Shown: positions 1 to 9,221 of the stretch, piece after piece
Numbering within the stretch: the stretch's first letter is position 1
Layout: the number at the start of each line of letters is the position of its first letter
Source: Malonomonas rubra
GTDB taxonomy: Bacteria > Desulfobacterota > Desulfuromonadia > Desulfuromonadales > Geopsychrobacteraceae
DNA: 59,855 bases
NCBI RefSeq assembly: GCF_003247215.1
Contig: NZ_QKAP01000093.1
Span: 1-59,855, forward strand
Reading direction: 5' to 3'
Program-made: the position numbers and the translations under genes
The notes under the pieces: generated by a model
What the model was told of the DNA's origin: nothing
Database searches by the model: none
Seen by the model: only the letters and a program-made list of their open reading frames with translations

Positions 1-78
1 TAACTCGATAGACTTTCTGAAGTTTGCTAGATCGTCATCTATATCGATTCCACAGATTAAATTTAGAGGGAGGCTCCC

Positions 79-882
79 ATGAGATTTCTGCTGTCTCTGG
101 CACTGTTGTTCAACTTATTAGTCGGGTGCGCACCACAAGCGCAGCAAGCCACCTACCTTGATGGAAATGGCAAAAGCGGGATTACCGGCAAAGTCTTTTT
201 AAAACAGGAGGGGCAACCGCTCAGTGGCGCCTACGTCAATGTCTACCCCAGCCATGCCCCGAACCTGCTCGGGCCATCGACCTATATCTCCAGCCCGACA
301 GATGCTTCAGGTAATTACAGCATTGATGTTCCACCGGGCCAATATTACGTGGTTGCCCGCAAGCGCTCGAACGGAACGGCAACCGGTCCGATCAATCCGG
401 GTGATTTTTTCTCTGAGGATGCTCGCCTGCTCACTGAAATAAAAACAGGAAAATTGACCAAAATCGATCTGCCGATGGTTACCATGACCGCGCCGATGTT
501 TTTCAAGCAAGGGGCGGGAGATATCGTCACCGAACAGGGCATCAGCGGAATCCTGGTCGATGTCGACGGCAAACCGATGCCAGGAGGGTTTGCCATTGCC
601 TACACCGACAACGATATCAAGCGACTGCCCGATTTCGCCTCCACCCTGTCCAATGAGAAAGGTGAGTTTGTCCTCTACTTACCGAAAGGGGGCGAATATT
701 ACTTGGCCGCGCGGTTGCACGCTTGGGACATGCCGCGACCGGGCGAACCTTACGGCAAATATGATGGCGATGTGATTACCCCGATCCAGGTTCCGGACAA
801 GGGTTTTGTCAAAGGAATCAAGATGGTGATGGCCCCCTTTACAGGCACTTACAAGGAGGGGAAGAACAAGCGCCCGTTCTGA
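79..882 (+). CDS. Lipoprotein with two carboxypeptidase-regulatory-like beta domains
   Basis: The first 16 residues form a hydrophobic signal ending in a lipobox (L-V-G-C, Cys17), so the 267-residue product should be lipid-anchored at the membrane. Two similar beta-sandwich units follow, at about residues 32-110 and 150-240. Each has a G-x-S/T-G-x-V/L start, a 'GxYxxxxPPGxYY' style turn and a YY-V/L-A-R end, the pattern of CarboxypepD_reg/transthyretin-like domains. No catalytic domain is present. The start has a strong GGGAGG ribosome site. The gene is followed by its own terminator, so it looks monocistronic. A role in cell-envelope binding or surface structure is only inferred. Confidence 0.75.
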   Translation: MRFLLSLALLFNLLVGCAPQAQQATYLDGNGKSGITGKVFLKQEGQPLSGAYVNVYPSHAPNLLGPSTYISSPTDASGNYSIDVPPGQYYVVARKRSNGTATGPINPGDFFSEDARLLTEIKTGKLTKIDLPMVTMTAPMFFKQGAGDIVTEQGISGILVDVDGKPMPGGFAIAYTDNDIKRLPDFASTLSNEKGEFVLYLPKGGEYYLAARLHAWDMPRPGEPYGKYDGDVITPIQVPDKGFVKGIKMVMAPFTGTYKEGKNKRPF

Positions 883-908
883 TTTCGTTAAATCAGTCAA
901 CAGCAACG

Positions 909-944
909 AACGGGGACGGAACGATTTTCTGTCCCCGTTTTTTT
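909..944 (+). terminator. Rho-independent terminator after the lipoprotein gene
   Basis: AACGGGGAC at 909-917 pairs with GTCCCCGTT at 931-939. The stem is followed by an uninterrupted T run, and it lies 27 bases after the lipoprotein stop codon. Confidence 0.85.
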
Positions 945-985
945 ATCCCCCTCAGTTCCGTCAATTAAGCTCTCAGCAGACTGCC

Positions 986-2289
986 CTAAAGGCCACTTGC
1001 GGTGTATGACTCGTTGATCGCCCACTGCCGCATCTTTAGCGCAATCTGACGGCGAATGCGGGTCGGTACTTCGACATGCAGGCAGAGTGACCGTTTCTCC
1101 AACTTACAGGCCTCAATCCGCTGCTTGGCATTGGCCCCGGCACTCGGCAACCAACGGATATTCTCCTTCGGCAGGTAACTTCGTTCTTCCCCCGGCAACA
1201 AGCTGGCAACTTCTTGGCGCGGATCGAATTCCCGCCCGACCAGTTGCAGACCACCCAGCATCCCCAACTGATAAGCCAGATGCGGTCCGGCACAAAGCTG
1301 TACATAAATCTCTTCCGACAGCTCGCGGATCATCCGCAAGCCCCTCCGGAACCGCGGGTTCGGCTGCAGGTAGACTAGATCTCGGCGCACCAGGCATTCC
1401 CCCAGATCGGCGAGCTGCGGGTAAGGCGGCAAGCCTCCGAGACCGACCAGCACCCGCTCATCATCCGGATAGGTACCGACATAGCCGTGAACATCGACAA
1501 TCAGCTCCGGAGCCGGCCCCGGCAACTCACCGACGTAGCGACACAGGCCCTCCTCATGCTTGTAGCAATAGGGATGACCGTGAGCATCGACATAGGGGTA
1601 GATCACATCGATATTACTCGGATTAAGCGGCACCCCCCAGTCCTTTAGCTTCTGCAGGTTGGCATCGGCGAGCGGTTCCCGCCCGGAGAATCCGAGGTTG
1701 ATCACCGCCGCCCGCCCCTTGCCGTAGTGTAGAAAATAGAGCGCCACTTCCAGGGTGTGCGGATCATAGGGGCCGTGGCTGATAACGGCAATTGCGGGTC
1801 GGCATCCTGCTTGACCAGCAACAGGGCACCACCCGCCTCATCAGCAATGAACTTGCAGCGGAACTCCGGGCGCTGCGAACAGGACTGCCAACCGGTACTG
1901 GTCTGGGGCAAACAGCCGAAAAAGCCCTGCAACACCTGCTCGCGCCAGCTAGGGACGAAGCGGATACAGAGCTTCGGCAGCCGATAGTAAACATGATAGC
2001 TGCCTACATCCAGATAGACACGAATGCCCAGCCGCTCAATTAATTGTCGATTGTAGTTGTTCTGGGTCGTGTGCAGCAACCGCTCGGTTAACTCCTTCAG
2101 CCCGGCGTAAAAGTCTTCTCCGGGCACAGGAGAAACCAGCTCGACCCGTTTGAGGCCGCTATAGTCCTCGCGGGCAATTTCCACCTCAAGCCGGTTAAGA
2201 TGCCGCTTAAAAGGAGCTGCTTCGTCAACCCGGAAACGGTTGACAAACAGCGGGGAGATCGTGATCGGGGGACGAGGTGAATCAGGCAT
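986..2289 (-). pseudogene. Unrecognised ~435-residue protein broken by one frameshift
   Basis: Two overlapping minus-strand frames belong to one protein. The upstream frame starts at ATG 2289 behind a GAGGAG ribosome site and reads well until about 1797. The downstream frame then carries on the sequence through 986. At the junction D-A-D-P is followed, one base out of frame, by A-I-A-V-I-S-H-G-P-Y-D-P, so a single missing base around 1794-1799 explains the break. The joined product has S-H-G-P-Y and D-V-H-G-Y motifs whose His and Asp residues could bind metal. This loosely recalls N-formylglutamate amidohydrolase or succinylglutamate desuccinylase folds, but I do not recognise the family. It could be a real pseudogene or a sequencing error. 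It lies downstream of mnmH on the same strand, 48 bases away. Confidence 0.6.
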
Positions 2290-2337
2290 TAGCACTCCTC
2301 ATACACTGATCAGAATAACGCCAGCTACAGCTTTACC

Positions 2338-3408
2338 TCAAGGGGAAGGGAGAATTTCTTGCTCAGCCAACTCTGCAAGAGACCGAGCAACCCGCTTTAC
2401 CCCTGCGTCAAAGGGTTCCAGTTCGATCTCGATCCGCTTTTCAGGCAGGGTGTGCATATAGAGCGGATCGTAATAGTGAACCATCAGCTCATAGACCAGT
2501 TCCTCCCACTCGCCAGCATGCAGCAAGTCGAGCAACTGCTTGATCACCTTATTGCCCAGCCGCTCTTTCAGGGCACAGATCGGCTGTTCGAACTGCTCGC
2601 GCAGCCGGTCGATCGCTGGATAGTCTTCAAGGATGATCCTAGTGCGAAAGTTAAGCGACGCTTTAAGCCAGAGGCTCGTTTGCTCCTGCATCGCCTGATG
2701 AAACCGCTTCGGCACCAGCAGCCGGCCAATATGCAGGCTCTCCCCTTCGGTAACCAGATAGGCGGACGACTCCAGCTGCTGCAGCCGATCCCAGAGCAAC
2801 GCCTCGAAGCGTTTCTGCCCCGGTTGCGGCTCCAACCCGAGAGCCCCGAAGGCGCTGCCGCGATGATTGGCCAGACCTTCCAGGTCAATCACCGGGAACC
2901 CCTGTTCCGCTAGCCGATGCAGCACCTGGGTCTTGCCGACCCCGGTCAGGCCGCGCAACACGTAGATCGGCGGCCATTGCTGCTTTTCGAAATAACTGCA
3001 GACCAAGGTACGGAAGGCTTTATGTCCGCCGATAAGCTGCCGGGCATGAATACCAGCCAGATTCATAAAACTGGTCATCGCCAAGGAACGCATGCCACCA
3101 CGCCAACAGAACACAATCACCGGCCCCCGATGTCCCCTCCGAACCTCCTCGACCTGTTCCAATAAAGCCGGGATCTTCGGTGCCACCAGCTCAATGCCAA
3201 ATTTACGCGCCCTCCCCTTCCCCCGCTGCTTGTAGAGGGTACCGACCTCAACTCGCTCTTCGTTACTGAAGATCGGCACGTTGATCGCACCGGGGATGGT
3301 CGCCTCGGCAAATTCGGCCGGAGTACGCACATCGACCAGCAACGCTCCTTCACGACGTAACTGAAGGGCTTTTTCGAGTTCGATGGTTGCCTGTATCAAA
3401 CGGATCAT
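2338..3408 (-). CDS. mnmH: tRNA 2-selenouridine synthase (rhodanese + P-loop)
   Basis: This 356-residue protein has an N-terminal rhodanese domain (about 10-130) with the family signature V-F-C-W-R-G-G-M-R-S, where Cys101 is the catalytic thiol. A P-loop, G-L-T-G-V-G-K-T, lies at 153-160. That pairing is diagnostic of SelU/MnmH, which geranylates and then selenates 2-thiouridine at the wobble position of tRNAs for Lys, Glu and Gln, using selenophosphate. Length is normal for the family. Its presence shows the cell makes selenophosphate, which fits the selenocysteine gene at 30867-31676. No selD, selA or selB lies in this window. No well-spaced ribosome site precedes the start, so the exact first codon is not certain. 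Confidence 0.95.
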   Translation of the reverse strand: MIRLIQATIELEKALQLRREGALLVDVRTPAEFAEATIPGAINVPIFSNEERVEVGTLYKQRGKGRARKFGIELVAPKIPALLEQVEEVRRGHRGPVIVFCWRGGMRSLAMTSFMNLAGIHARQLIGGHKAFRTLVCSYFEKQQWPPIYVLRGLTGVGKTQVLHRLAEQGFPVIDLEGLANHRGSAFGALGLEPQPGQKRFEALLWDRLQQLESSAYLVTEGESLHIGRLLVPKRFHQAMQEQTSLWLKASLNFRTRIILEDYPAIDRLREQFEQPICALKERLGNKVIKQLLDLLHAGEWEELVYELMVHYYDPLYMHTLPEKRIEIELEPFDAGVKRVARSLAELAEQEILPSP

Positions 3409-3528
3409 CCTTTATCGGCAAAGATTGCAGATGCTGTTTCTACACCATCATACGCCACAAAACAACCAGGTCCCGGAAAAAAACGGTTGACCAACGTGCA
3501 AAATTCCGCTAGGGTCTGCAACCGTTGT

Positions 3529-3605
<77 letters not shown>

Positions 3606-3617
3606 AATAAAATTAAG

Positions 3618-3648
3618 GGACTTGCATAAACATGCAGGTCCTTTTTTT
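3618..3648 (+). terminator. Terminator of the tRNA-fMet unit
   Basis: GGACTTGCAT (3618-3627) pairs with ATGCAGGTCC (3632-3641) around a 4-base loop, with one G-T pair, followed by seven T residues. Confidence 0.9.
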
Positions 3649-3889
3649 GATTGGTCCTTCCACCCCCAAAAACAAAAATTATTTTTTCTCATTGTCCCTT
3701 CCTTTTACGGCTTACTCAGTTTAATTTAGAAATAAATCTTTATATTTCCGTCACTTGACTTCCGCATGTGGCATATTGGCATCTATTGATTGGCTATCAC
3801 CAATTCTAATGGTCGCTATATTTTAAATGTTATGTTAACTCTTTGGCTCTAAGCATAAAAAAACCGTGAATAGAACAATGGAGCCCTCT

Positions 3890-5392
3890 ATGTCCAGAAG
3901 TGTATCGATTGGTCCTGTCACCCGGATTGAAGGCCACCTGCGCATCGACACCCGCATTGAAAACAACCGCATAGCCGAAGCTTGGAGCATGGGGGAAATG
4001 TTCCGCGGTTTTGAAACGTTATTGGTCGATCGCGACCCGCTCGACGCACCGGTAATCACCCAAAGAATCTGCGGCGTCTGCTCGGTCAGTCATGCGATTG
4101 CTTCCTGCAAAGCGGTAGAAGCAGCCATCGGCTTGAAAGCCCCCCGCAACGGTCGCTACTTGCGCAGTCTGACGTTGGGAGCCAACTACCTGCAAAGCCA
4201 CATCCTGAACTTTTATCATCTTTCGGCGCTCGATTTCGTGCGCGTCGAAGAGCTGCTCGATTACCGCGGCAAGGATCCGGTGTTACGCGGCCTGAAAATC
4301 TGGGCGTCGCAGGAGATCAGTTCCGGACGGATCTTGCCGATTGCGCCCTTCCTGCCGAAACTGCCAGCCGATTATGTCGACAACAACAACTGGAATCTGG
4401 GGGCCCTTTCCCACTATCTCGAAGCGCTCGAGATTCGCCAAGAGACCCATGAGATGACCTCTCTGTTCGGCGGCAAGATGCCACATACGGCGTCATTGGT
4501 TCCAGGCGGCGTCACCTGCGGAGTCGACCCGGCGGTCGTTGAAAGTTTCCGCACCCGCTTACGCCGAGTCAGGCGCTTTATCGAATTGACCTATATCCCT
4601 GATGTGATCGCTGCAGCCCGCCTTTACCCGCAATATGCACAGGGCGGTCAAGGGGTGCAACGCTATCTGTCTTACGGCGGCTTCGAAGAAGACAACGGCG
4701 ATTGGCTACCGGCCGGGACTGTAATCGAGGATCGCTTCGAACCCCTCGACACGGCGGCGATCAAAGAAGACCTGACCGCCAGCCGCTTTCGGCAGACAAT
4801 CGCCAAACATCCCCGAGAAGGAGTTACCGTCCCTGAAGAGGATAAAAAAGGCGCTTATTCCTGGCTGAAAGCCCCACGCTACAAAGGCTTGAGCATGGAA
4901 GTCGGGCCGCTGGCGCGGATCATGGTCGCTGCGACGGCAAACTCTGCCGGAGTCGGTGATGCCCTGCAGGCCTTCCTCCGCGAAGCGAATCTGCCGGCCT
5001 CTGTTTTGCCCAGTGTCCTCGGTCGCCACGCCGCCCGGGCTCTGGAAGCCCTGCTGCTCTCCCAGCAGATGGAAACCTGGCTCGATGCCTTGAAGCCAGA
5101 AGAGGCTTCATTGGCTCCTTACCAGACCCGACCGAACGGCTACGGTGAGGGACTGACCGAAGCGCCACGCGGTGCCTTGGGCCACTGGATCACTATCCGA
5201 AACGATAAAATCGAACGTTATCAATGTGTTGCCCCGAGCACCTGGAATTTCTCCCCGCGCGACCAGCATCAGCAACCAGGACCAGTTGAAGCCGCCTTGA
5301 CCGGAATTGAAGTCAACGAAAACTACCAAGGGATAGAAGCCGCTCGTACCGTCCGTTCTTTTGACCCATGCATTGCCTGTGCTGTGCATTAA
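3890..5392 (+). CDS. [NiFe] hydrogenase large subunit, ending at the final active-site histidine
   Basis: The catalytic subunit of an uptake-type [NiFe] hydrogenase. The N-terminal nickel motif R-I-C-G-V-C-S-V-S-H is at 59-68 (Cys61, Cys64) and the C-terminal motif D-P-C-I-A-C-A-V-H at 492-500 (Cys494, Cys497). I place the start at ATG 3890 because GGAG sits six bases upstream; GTG 3866 and ATG 3878 have no ribosome site. Length of 500 residues is slightly short of group 1 enzymes. The stop codon follows immediately after the motif's histidine, so the C-terminal extension normally clipped off by a HyaD/HybD-type endopeptidase is absent. Large precedes small subunit, the reverse of the usual hya/hyb order. 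No hyp, protease or cytochrome b gene is nearby. Confidence 0.95.
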   Translation: MSRSVSIGPVTRIEGHLRIDTRIENNRIAEAWSMGEMFRGFETLLVDRDPLDAPVITQRICGVCSVSHAIASCKAVEAAIGLKAPRNGRYLRSLTLGANYLQSHILNFYHLSALDFVRVEELLDYRGKDPVLRGLKIWASQEISSGRILPIAPFLPKLPADYVDNNNWNLGALSHYLEALEIRQETHEMTSLFGGKMPHTASLVPGGVTCGVDPAVVESFRTRLRRVRRFIELTYIPDVIAAARLYPQYAQGGQGVQRYLSYGGFEEDNGDWLPAGTVIEDRFEPLDTAAIKEDLTASRFRQTIAKHPREGVTVPEEDKKGAYSWLKAPRYKGLSMEVGPLARIMVAATANSAGVGDALQAFLREANLPASVLPSVLGRHAARALEALLLSQQMETWLDALKPEEASLAPYQTRPNGYGEGLTEAPRGALGHWITIRNDKIERYQCVAPSTWNFSPRDQHQQPGPVEAALTGIEVNENYQGIEAARTVRSFDPCIACAVH

Positions 5393-5407
5393 CAAAGTAG
5401 TACGACT

Positions 5408-6322
5408 ATGAAGATCACCCGTAGAGCGTTCCTGAAAGATGCCAGCCTGCTGATCGCCTGGCTCGGCCTTCCGCAAACCCTGACACCTTCGTTCGCCAAG
5501 GCACTGGAAGAGCTGGCTGGCGGCCAAGCACCTCTGCTCTGGCTGCAGGGACAGTCCTGTAGCGGGTGTTCCGTCAGCCTGCTCAATTCGACCGACCCAG
5601 GCCCTGCGGATCTACTGACCCGCTACCTGTCACTCTATTTCCACCAGACTATTTCGGCAGCGACTGGTAAATCGGCATATCAGAGCGTTGATAAAGCGAT
5701 CGCCAAGGGAGGTTATATTCTGGCCATCGAGGGTGCTGTACCTCTGACCATCAAAGGCGCCTGTCGTTTTGCCGATGAGGATTTCGCCGACCTGCTGTAT
5801 CGCGCCGCCGCAAAAGCCTACGCGGTGGTCAGTATCGGAACCTGCGCCGCGTTCGGGGGAATCCTGTCAGCTCCTCCCAACCTGACCGGTGCAACATCGG
5901 TCGCAAAGGCACTACAAAAAGGCAATATCAATGTTCCGGTGATCAATCTTCCCGGCTGCCCGGCACATCCAGCCTGGATGATCGGCTCTTTGGCACATGT
6001 CCTGAAGATTGGCATCCCGGAACTGGATAAGCAAGGCAGGCCGATGAAATTCTACAGCCAGAATCTGCACGAGCAATGCCCATACTTCTCCCAGTACCAG
6101 AAAAAGAATTTCGCCAAGGCTTTAGGTGACGAAGGCTGTTTATTCAAAATGGGCTGTCAAGGGGTGGTCACCCAGGCCGACTGCTCCATGCGTGGCTGGA
6201 ACGGCGGCACCAACTGGTGCATCCGGGCCCGCAGCAACTGTATCGGCTGTGCGCGCCCGCAGTTCGCAAATGATCGTAATTTCCCTTTTTTCCGTTTGAA
6301 CGAAAAAGATCTGCAGGCCTGA
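5408..6322 (+). CDS. [NiFe] hydrogenase small subunit with Tat signal
   Basis: This subunit carries the iron-sulfur relay passing electrons from the nickel site. The N-terminus holds a twin-arginine motif (T-R-R-A-F-L-K, residues 4-10) and a hydrophobic stretch, so the folded dimer should be exported to the periplasm. The mature part begins with W-L-Q-G-Q-S-C-S-G-C-S, the proximal [4Fe-4S] site. C-G-T-C-A and L-P-G-C follow, and then H-E-Q-C, G-C-L-F-K-M-G-C and N-W-C-I-R-A-R-S-N-C-I-G-C for the distal and medial clusters. There is no C-terminal membrane anchor, so it is likely soluble or docked to an unlinked cytochrome. It begins 15 bases after the large-subunit stop, clearly as an operon. 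Confidence 0.94.
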   Translation: MKITRRAFLKDASLLIAWLGLPQTLTPSFAKALEELAGGQAPLLWLQGQSCSGCSVSLLNSTDPGPADLLTRYLSLYFHQTISAATGKSAYQSVDKAIAKGGYILAIEGAVPLTIKGACRFADEDFADLLYRAAAKAYAVVSIGTCAAFGGILSAPPNLTGATSVAKALQKGNINVPVINLPGCPAHPAWMIGSLAHVLKIGIPELDKQGRPMKFYSQNLHEQCPYFSQYQKKNFAKALGDEGCLFKMGCQGVVTQADCSMRGWNGGTNWCIRARSNCIGCARPQFANDRNFPFFRLNEKDLQA

Positions 6323-6619
6323 CATGCATAAGGGATAAATTATTTGTCAACGTGGGGGGACACCATACAAATCAACATCCAAATCAATGTTACAGGCTCC
6401 TTGGGCTGATTTTGCTGATCGCTTTCGGCCTGAGCACCATCAACGTTGACGGACAGACATTTGCCCCCAAGTCAGGGATTCAATCAGCCGACTGTCTCTC
6501 TGCCTTTTCCGCTTTCAGCCGCTCCCCTCGCCTCCTTATTGTAAGTTTGCAACCACTTGATAAATCTGCTAGATTGCGCCAGAGTGTGATCGATTAAACA
6601 TTGTCTTACGGAGGATGGC
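6323..6619. other. Intergenic region after the hydrogenase genes
   Basis: A possible 81-codon GTG-initiated frame (6352-6597, plus) contains one hydrophobic segment but lacks a proper ribosome site and any family resemblance, so I do not call it. No clear terminator hairpin is visible after the hydrogenase small subunit. Confidence 0.4.
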
Positions 6620-7768
6620 ATGTCCAAGTCTGCCTTTATTGTCGAAGGGCGGTATCGCTTGGCAGCGGAGCAAGGCAAACCGGATGCTCAGTACAACTAC
6701 GGACGAATGTGCGAACTTGGCGACGGAGCAGAGAAAAACTACCGCGAAGCCGCCGAATGGTATCGACGCGCTGCCGAACAGGGGCACCTCAACGCCCAGA
6801 TAGCTCTCGGCTCCCTCTACCAGCTGGGCAACGGCGTTGAACAAAACAACCTCGAAGCGATCGCCTGGTACAATAAGGCGGCGGAGCAGGGAGACGCCGA
6901 TGCCCAGTACCGACTCAGCAGCATGCTGGCCTTTGGCCAAGGGGGAACAAGCGACTACCAGCAAGCTCTCCTCTGGTGCCTTAAAGCCGCAGAACAAAAC
7001 CATATCGAAGCACAACTCACCCTCGGCCAGATGTACGCCCATGGGGAAAGGATTCCGCAGGATTACGACCGTGCCGTACACTGGTACCGGATGGCCGCGC
7101 AACACAACAGCGCCGAAGCCCAGTATAACCTCGGCGTCATGTATGCTTTCGGCCAAGGGGTCACCAGGGATAATCTTCAGGCATTTAAATGGTGTCGGAT
7201 GGCGGCCGAGCAGGGGCATGTCGAGGCACAACATAATCTAGGCTTCATGTATGCCAAGGGAGAAGGAACCGCGCCGGACCAGTTTGAAGCGGTAAAGTGG
7301 TATCGCCTGGCCGCGGAGCAAGGCGATATCGACGCGCAATACAACCTCGGCAGCATGTATGTTAATGGCGATGAAATCCCCCAGGATTTCCAAGAAGCCC
7401 GTCACTGGTGGACCCTCGCTGGTGAGGCCGGGAACGCCGCAGCACAGTATAACCTGGGGGTCATGTACGTTTTCGGCTACGGCGTCGAAAAGAATGATAA
7501 GGAAGCGGTCAAATGGTGGAGTAAAGCAGTGGAGCAAGGGTACACCGATGCCCAGTACAACCTGGGGGGCATGTACGCGCTCGGCCGCGGCGTACCAAAG
7601 GATTACATCAAGGCGTACGTCTGGCTGCGGCTACCGGCGGACAAGGGTCACACCGACGCGCAGCGAGTTCTGAAATCGCTGGAGAATAAAATGACCCCGG
7701 CACAAATCAAGGAAGCCCGCCAGGATGCCGAGAAAGTCTGCAAACGACTGGAAAAAAATATAGGTTGA
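6620..7768 (+). CDS. Sel1-repeat (SLR/TPR-like) protein
   Basis: This 382-residue protein is built almost wholly of about nine 36-residue Sel1-like repeats. Each follows the pattern 'A-E-Q-G-x-x-x-A-Q-Y-N-L-G-x-M-Y-x-x-G-x-G-V-x-x-(D/N)-x-x-(E/Q)-A-x-x-W-(Y/W)', starting at about residue 13. Such alpha-solenoids act as protein-binding scaffolds. There is no signal peptide or membrane segment, so it is predicted cytoplasmic. The ATG follows a GGAGG site. A paralogue lies 340 bases downstream. The C-terminal 35 residues (K-M-T-P-A-Q-I-K-E-A) are a conserved tail seen in many bacterial Sel1 proteins. The partner is unknown. Confidence 0.9.
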   Translation: MSKSAFIVEGRYRLAAEQGKPDAQYNYGRMCELGDGAEKNYREAAEWYRRAAEQGHLNAQIALGSLYQLGNGVEQNNLEAIAWYNKAAEQGDADAQYRLSSMLAFGQGGTSDYQQALLWCLKAAEQNHIEAQLTLGQMYAHGERIPQDYDRAVHWYRMAAQHNSAEAQYNLGVMYAFGQGVTRDNLQAFKWCRMAAEQGHVEAQHNLGFMYAKGEGTAPDQFEAVKWYRLAAEQGDIDAQYNLGSMYVNGDEIPQDFQEARHWWTLAGEAGNAAAQYNLGVMYVFGYGVEKNDKEAVKWWSKAVEQGYTDAQYNLGGMYALGRGVPKDYIKAYVWLRLPADKGHTDAQRVLKSLENKMTPAQIKEARQDAEKVCKRLEKNIG

Positions 7769-7771
7769 ACC

Positions 7772-8040
7772 GAATAAAGGCCGTCCATCTTCGGCATCTC
7801 GATATCAGTGATTAGGAGATTCAGGTAATTGCTGATCAGTTCATCCGCAATGCCGGCCTTCTCCTTTAATTCGAGAATTTGGTAGTAGCAATCCTCTCCA
7901 TCGGCAAGTGACTTCAGGGCGAGATAGCCGAAGCCTTTGAACACTCCCTCGATACCAGCACGGATCTGGGAAGAATCTTCTGCCAGCACCAGCTTCTTCT
8001 GCTGGCGGGTATCCGGTATCTTATGTATAATGCCAATTCG
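7772..8040 (-). pseudogene. Remnant of a CheY/CheV-type receiver domain
   Basis: On the minus strand an open frame reads K-K-L-V-L-A-E-D-S-S-Q-I-R, then a long insert-like helix, then L-L-I-T-D-I-E-M-P-K-M-D-G-L. This is the first two thirds of a response-regulator receiver: acidic pair E-D, phosphoacceptor Asp in I-T-D, and the M-P-x-M-D-G loop. The long segment before the phosphoacceptor resembles CheV receivers. The match stops right at the 3' end of the upstream Sel1 gene, and a stop codon (TAA at about 8041) precedes it, so both ends of the parent gene are lost. The N-terminal CheW-like part and the last third of the receiver are absent. No start codon with a ribosome site is seen. Confidence 0.7.
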
Positions 8041-8111
8041 TTAAAAGAGCGCCCCGACAGAGGGCGCAACTCGTTTTCCAGAATAGGATTAAATCAGACA
8101 AAGGTACGCAT

Positions 8112-9209
8112 ATGACGGGAATGGCACAATCGCATTACCGCCTGGGAATGAATTACTACCAGGGCAAAGGGGTAAAAAAGTCTTATGCAGAAGCGATGAA
8201 GTGGTTCCGGTTGGCGGCTCAGGAAAAATACCCGCACGCTATTTTTATGCTCGGCCGGATGTACGATAGCGGCAAGGGAATTGCTAAAAATCCGGTTGAA
8301 GCGGTGAAATACTACCGTCAAGCTGCCGAAATGGGCTATGCCAGAGCCCAGAACATTCTCGGTCAGGCCTACATCAAAGGGAACGGTGTCCCGGCTGATT
8401 ACGACGAAGCCCTTAAATGGTTTCGCAAAGCGGCCGAACAGAACTTTTCCGACGGACAATATAATTTGGGGCTGATGTACGCCAAAGGGAACGGCGTGCC
8501 GAAAGATTTCGTCGAAGCCCGTCGTTGGTGGGGGCTGGCCGCCGAGCAGGGCAACCCCAAGGTTCAATTCACCCTCGGCCATATGTACCTGATCGGCAAA
8601 GGGGTGAAAAAAAATTACTCCAAAGCCCGTCAGTGGTTGCGCCAAGCTGCCGAGCAGGGGCTACCGACCGCCCAGTACCATCTCGGCATGATGTACACCA
8701 AGGGGACCGGGGTCCTGCAGAATCAAACCGAAGCCCGTAAATGGCTTCAGAAAGCCGCGGAACAGAATTATTTGGATGCTATTTACGCCCTCGGAAAACT
8801 GCTTAGTGTTGGTAGCGAAGAGGTTCGAGACCCGACATCGGCGGTGGTTCTCTTACAGCAGGCGGCCACCCGCGGACACCAACGAGCGCAGGTTGCGATC
8901 GGGCACCATTACGCGAAAGGGAACGGCGTAGTCCAAGACCTGCAGCTCGCCTATCACTGGTGGCTGGAAGCCGCCAAAACAGGCAATGCGGACGCCCAGT
9001 ACAACCTCGGCGTCATGTATATCAACGGAAAAGGAGTTAAGCGGGACGCTCTGGAGGGAAAAAGATGGCTGACTGAAGCGGCCGACCAGGGGCACACCAA
9101 AGCCCAATACTGCCTTGGCATCATGTACTCGACCGGCACCGGGGTACCGGTCGACATGGACGAAGCACTGCGCTGGAAAGAAGCCGCAGAATTCTGGGAA
9201 TCGCTTTAA
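8112..9209 (+). CDS. Sel1-repeat (SLR/TPR-like) protein, second copy
   Basis: A 365-residue solenoid of about nine to ten Sel1-like repeats, similar in layout to the product at 6620-7768 but divergent in sequence, so the pair is an old duplication or two independent acquisitions. It starts directly in a repeat (Q-S-H-Y-R-L-G-M-N-Y-Y) with no signal peptide, and ends in a repeat without the K-M-T-P tail of the first copy. Twelve bases separate its stop from the zinc-ribbon membrane protein at 9222, suggesting co-transcription and perhaps a shared complex. The substrate or partner is unknown. Confidence 0.9.
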   Translation: MTGMAQSHYRLGMNYYQGKGVKKSYAEAMKWFRLAAQEKYPHAIFMLGRMYDSGKGIAKNPVEAVKYYRQAAEMGYARAQNILGQAYIKGNGVPADYDEALKWFRKAAEQNFSDGQYNLGLMYAKGNGVPKDFVEARRWWGLAAEQGNPKVQFTLGHMYLIGKGVKKNYSKARQWLRQAAEQGLPTAQYHLGMMYTKGTGVLQNQTEARKWLQKAAEQNYLDAIYALGKLLSVGSEEVRDPTSAVVLLQQAATRGHQRAQVAIGHHYAKGNGVVQDLQLAYHWWLEAAKTGNADAQYNLGVMYINGKGVKRDALEGKRWLTEAADQGHTKAQYCLGIMYSTGTGVPVDMDEALRWKEAAEFWESL

Positions 9210-9221
9210 CAGGAAACTGGC

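Noticed and set aside
6620-9209. Periodic repeats suggesting CRISPR or satellite DNA
   Set aside because: The ~108-base period is protein-coding (36-residue Sel1 repeats), with diverged DNA copies and no spacers.
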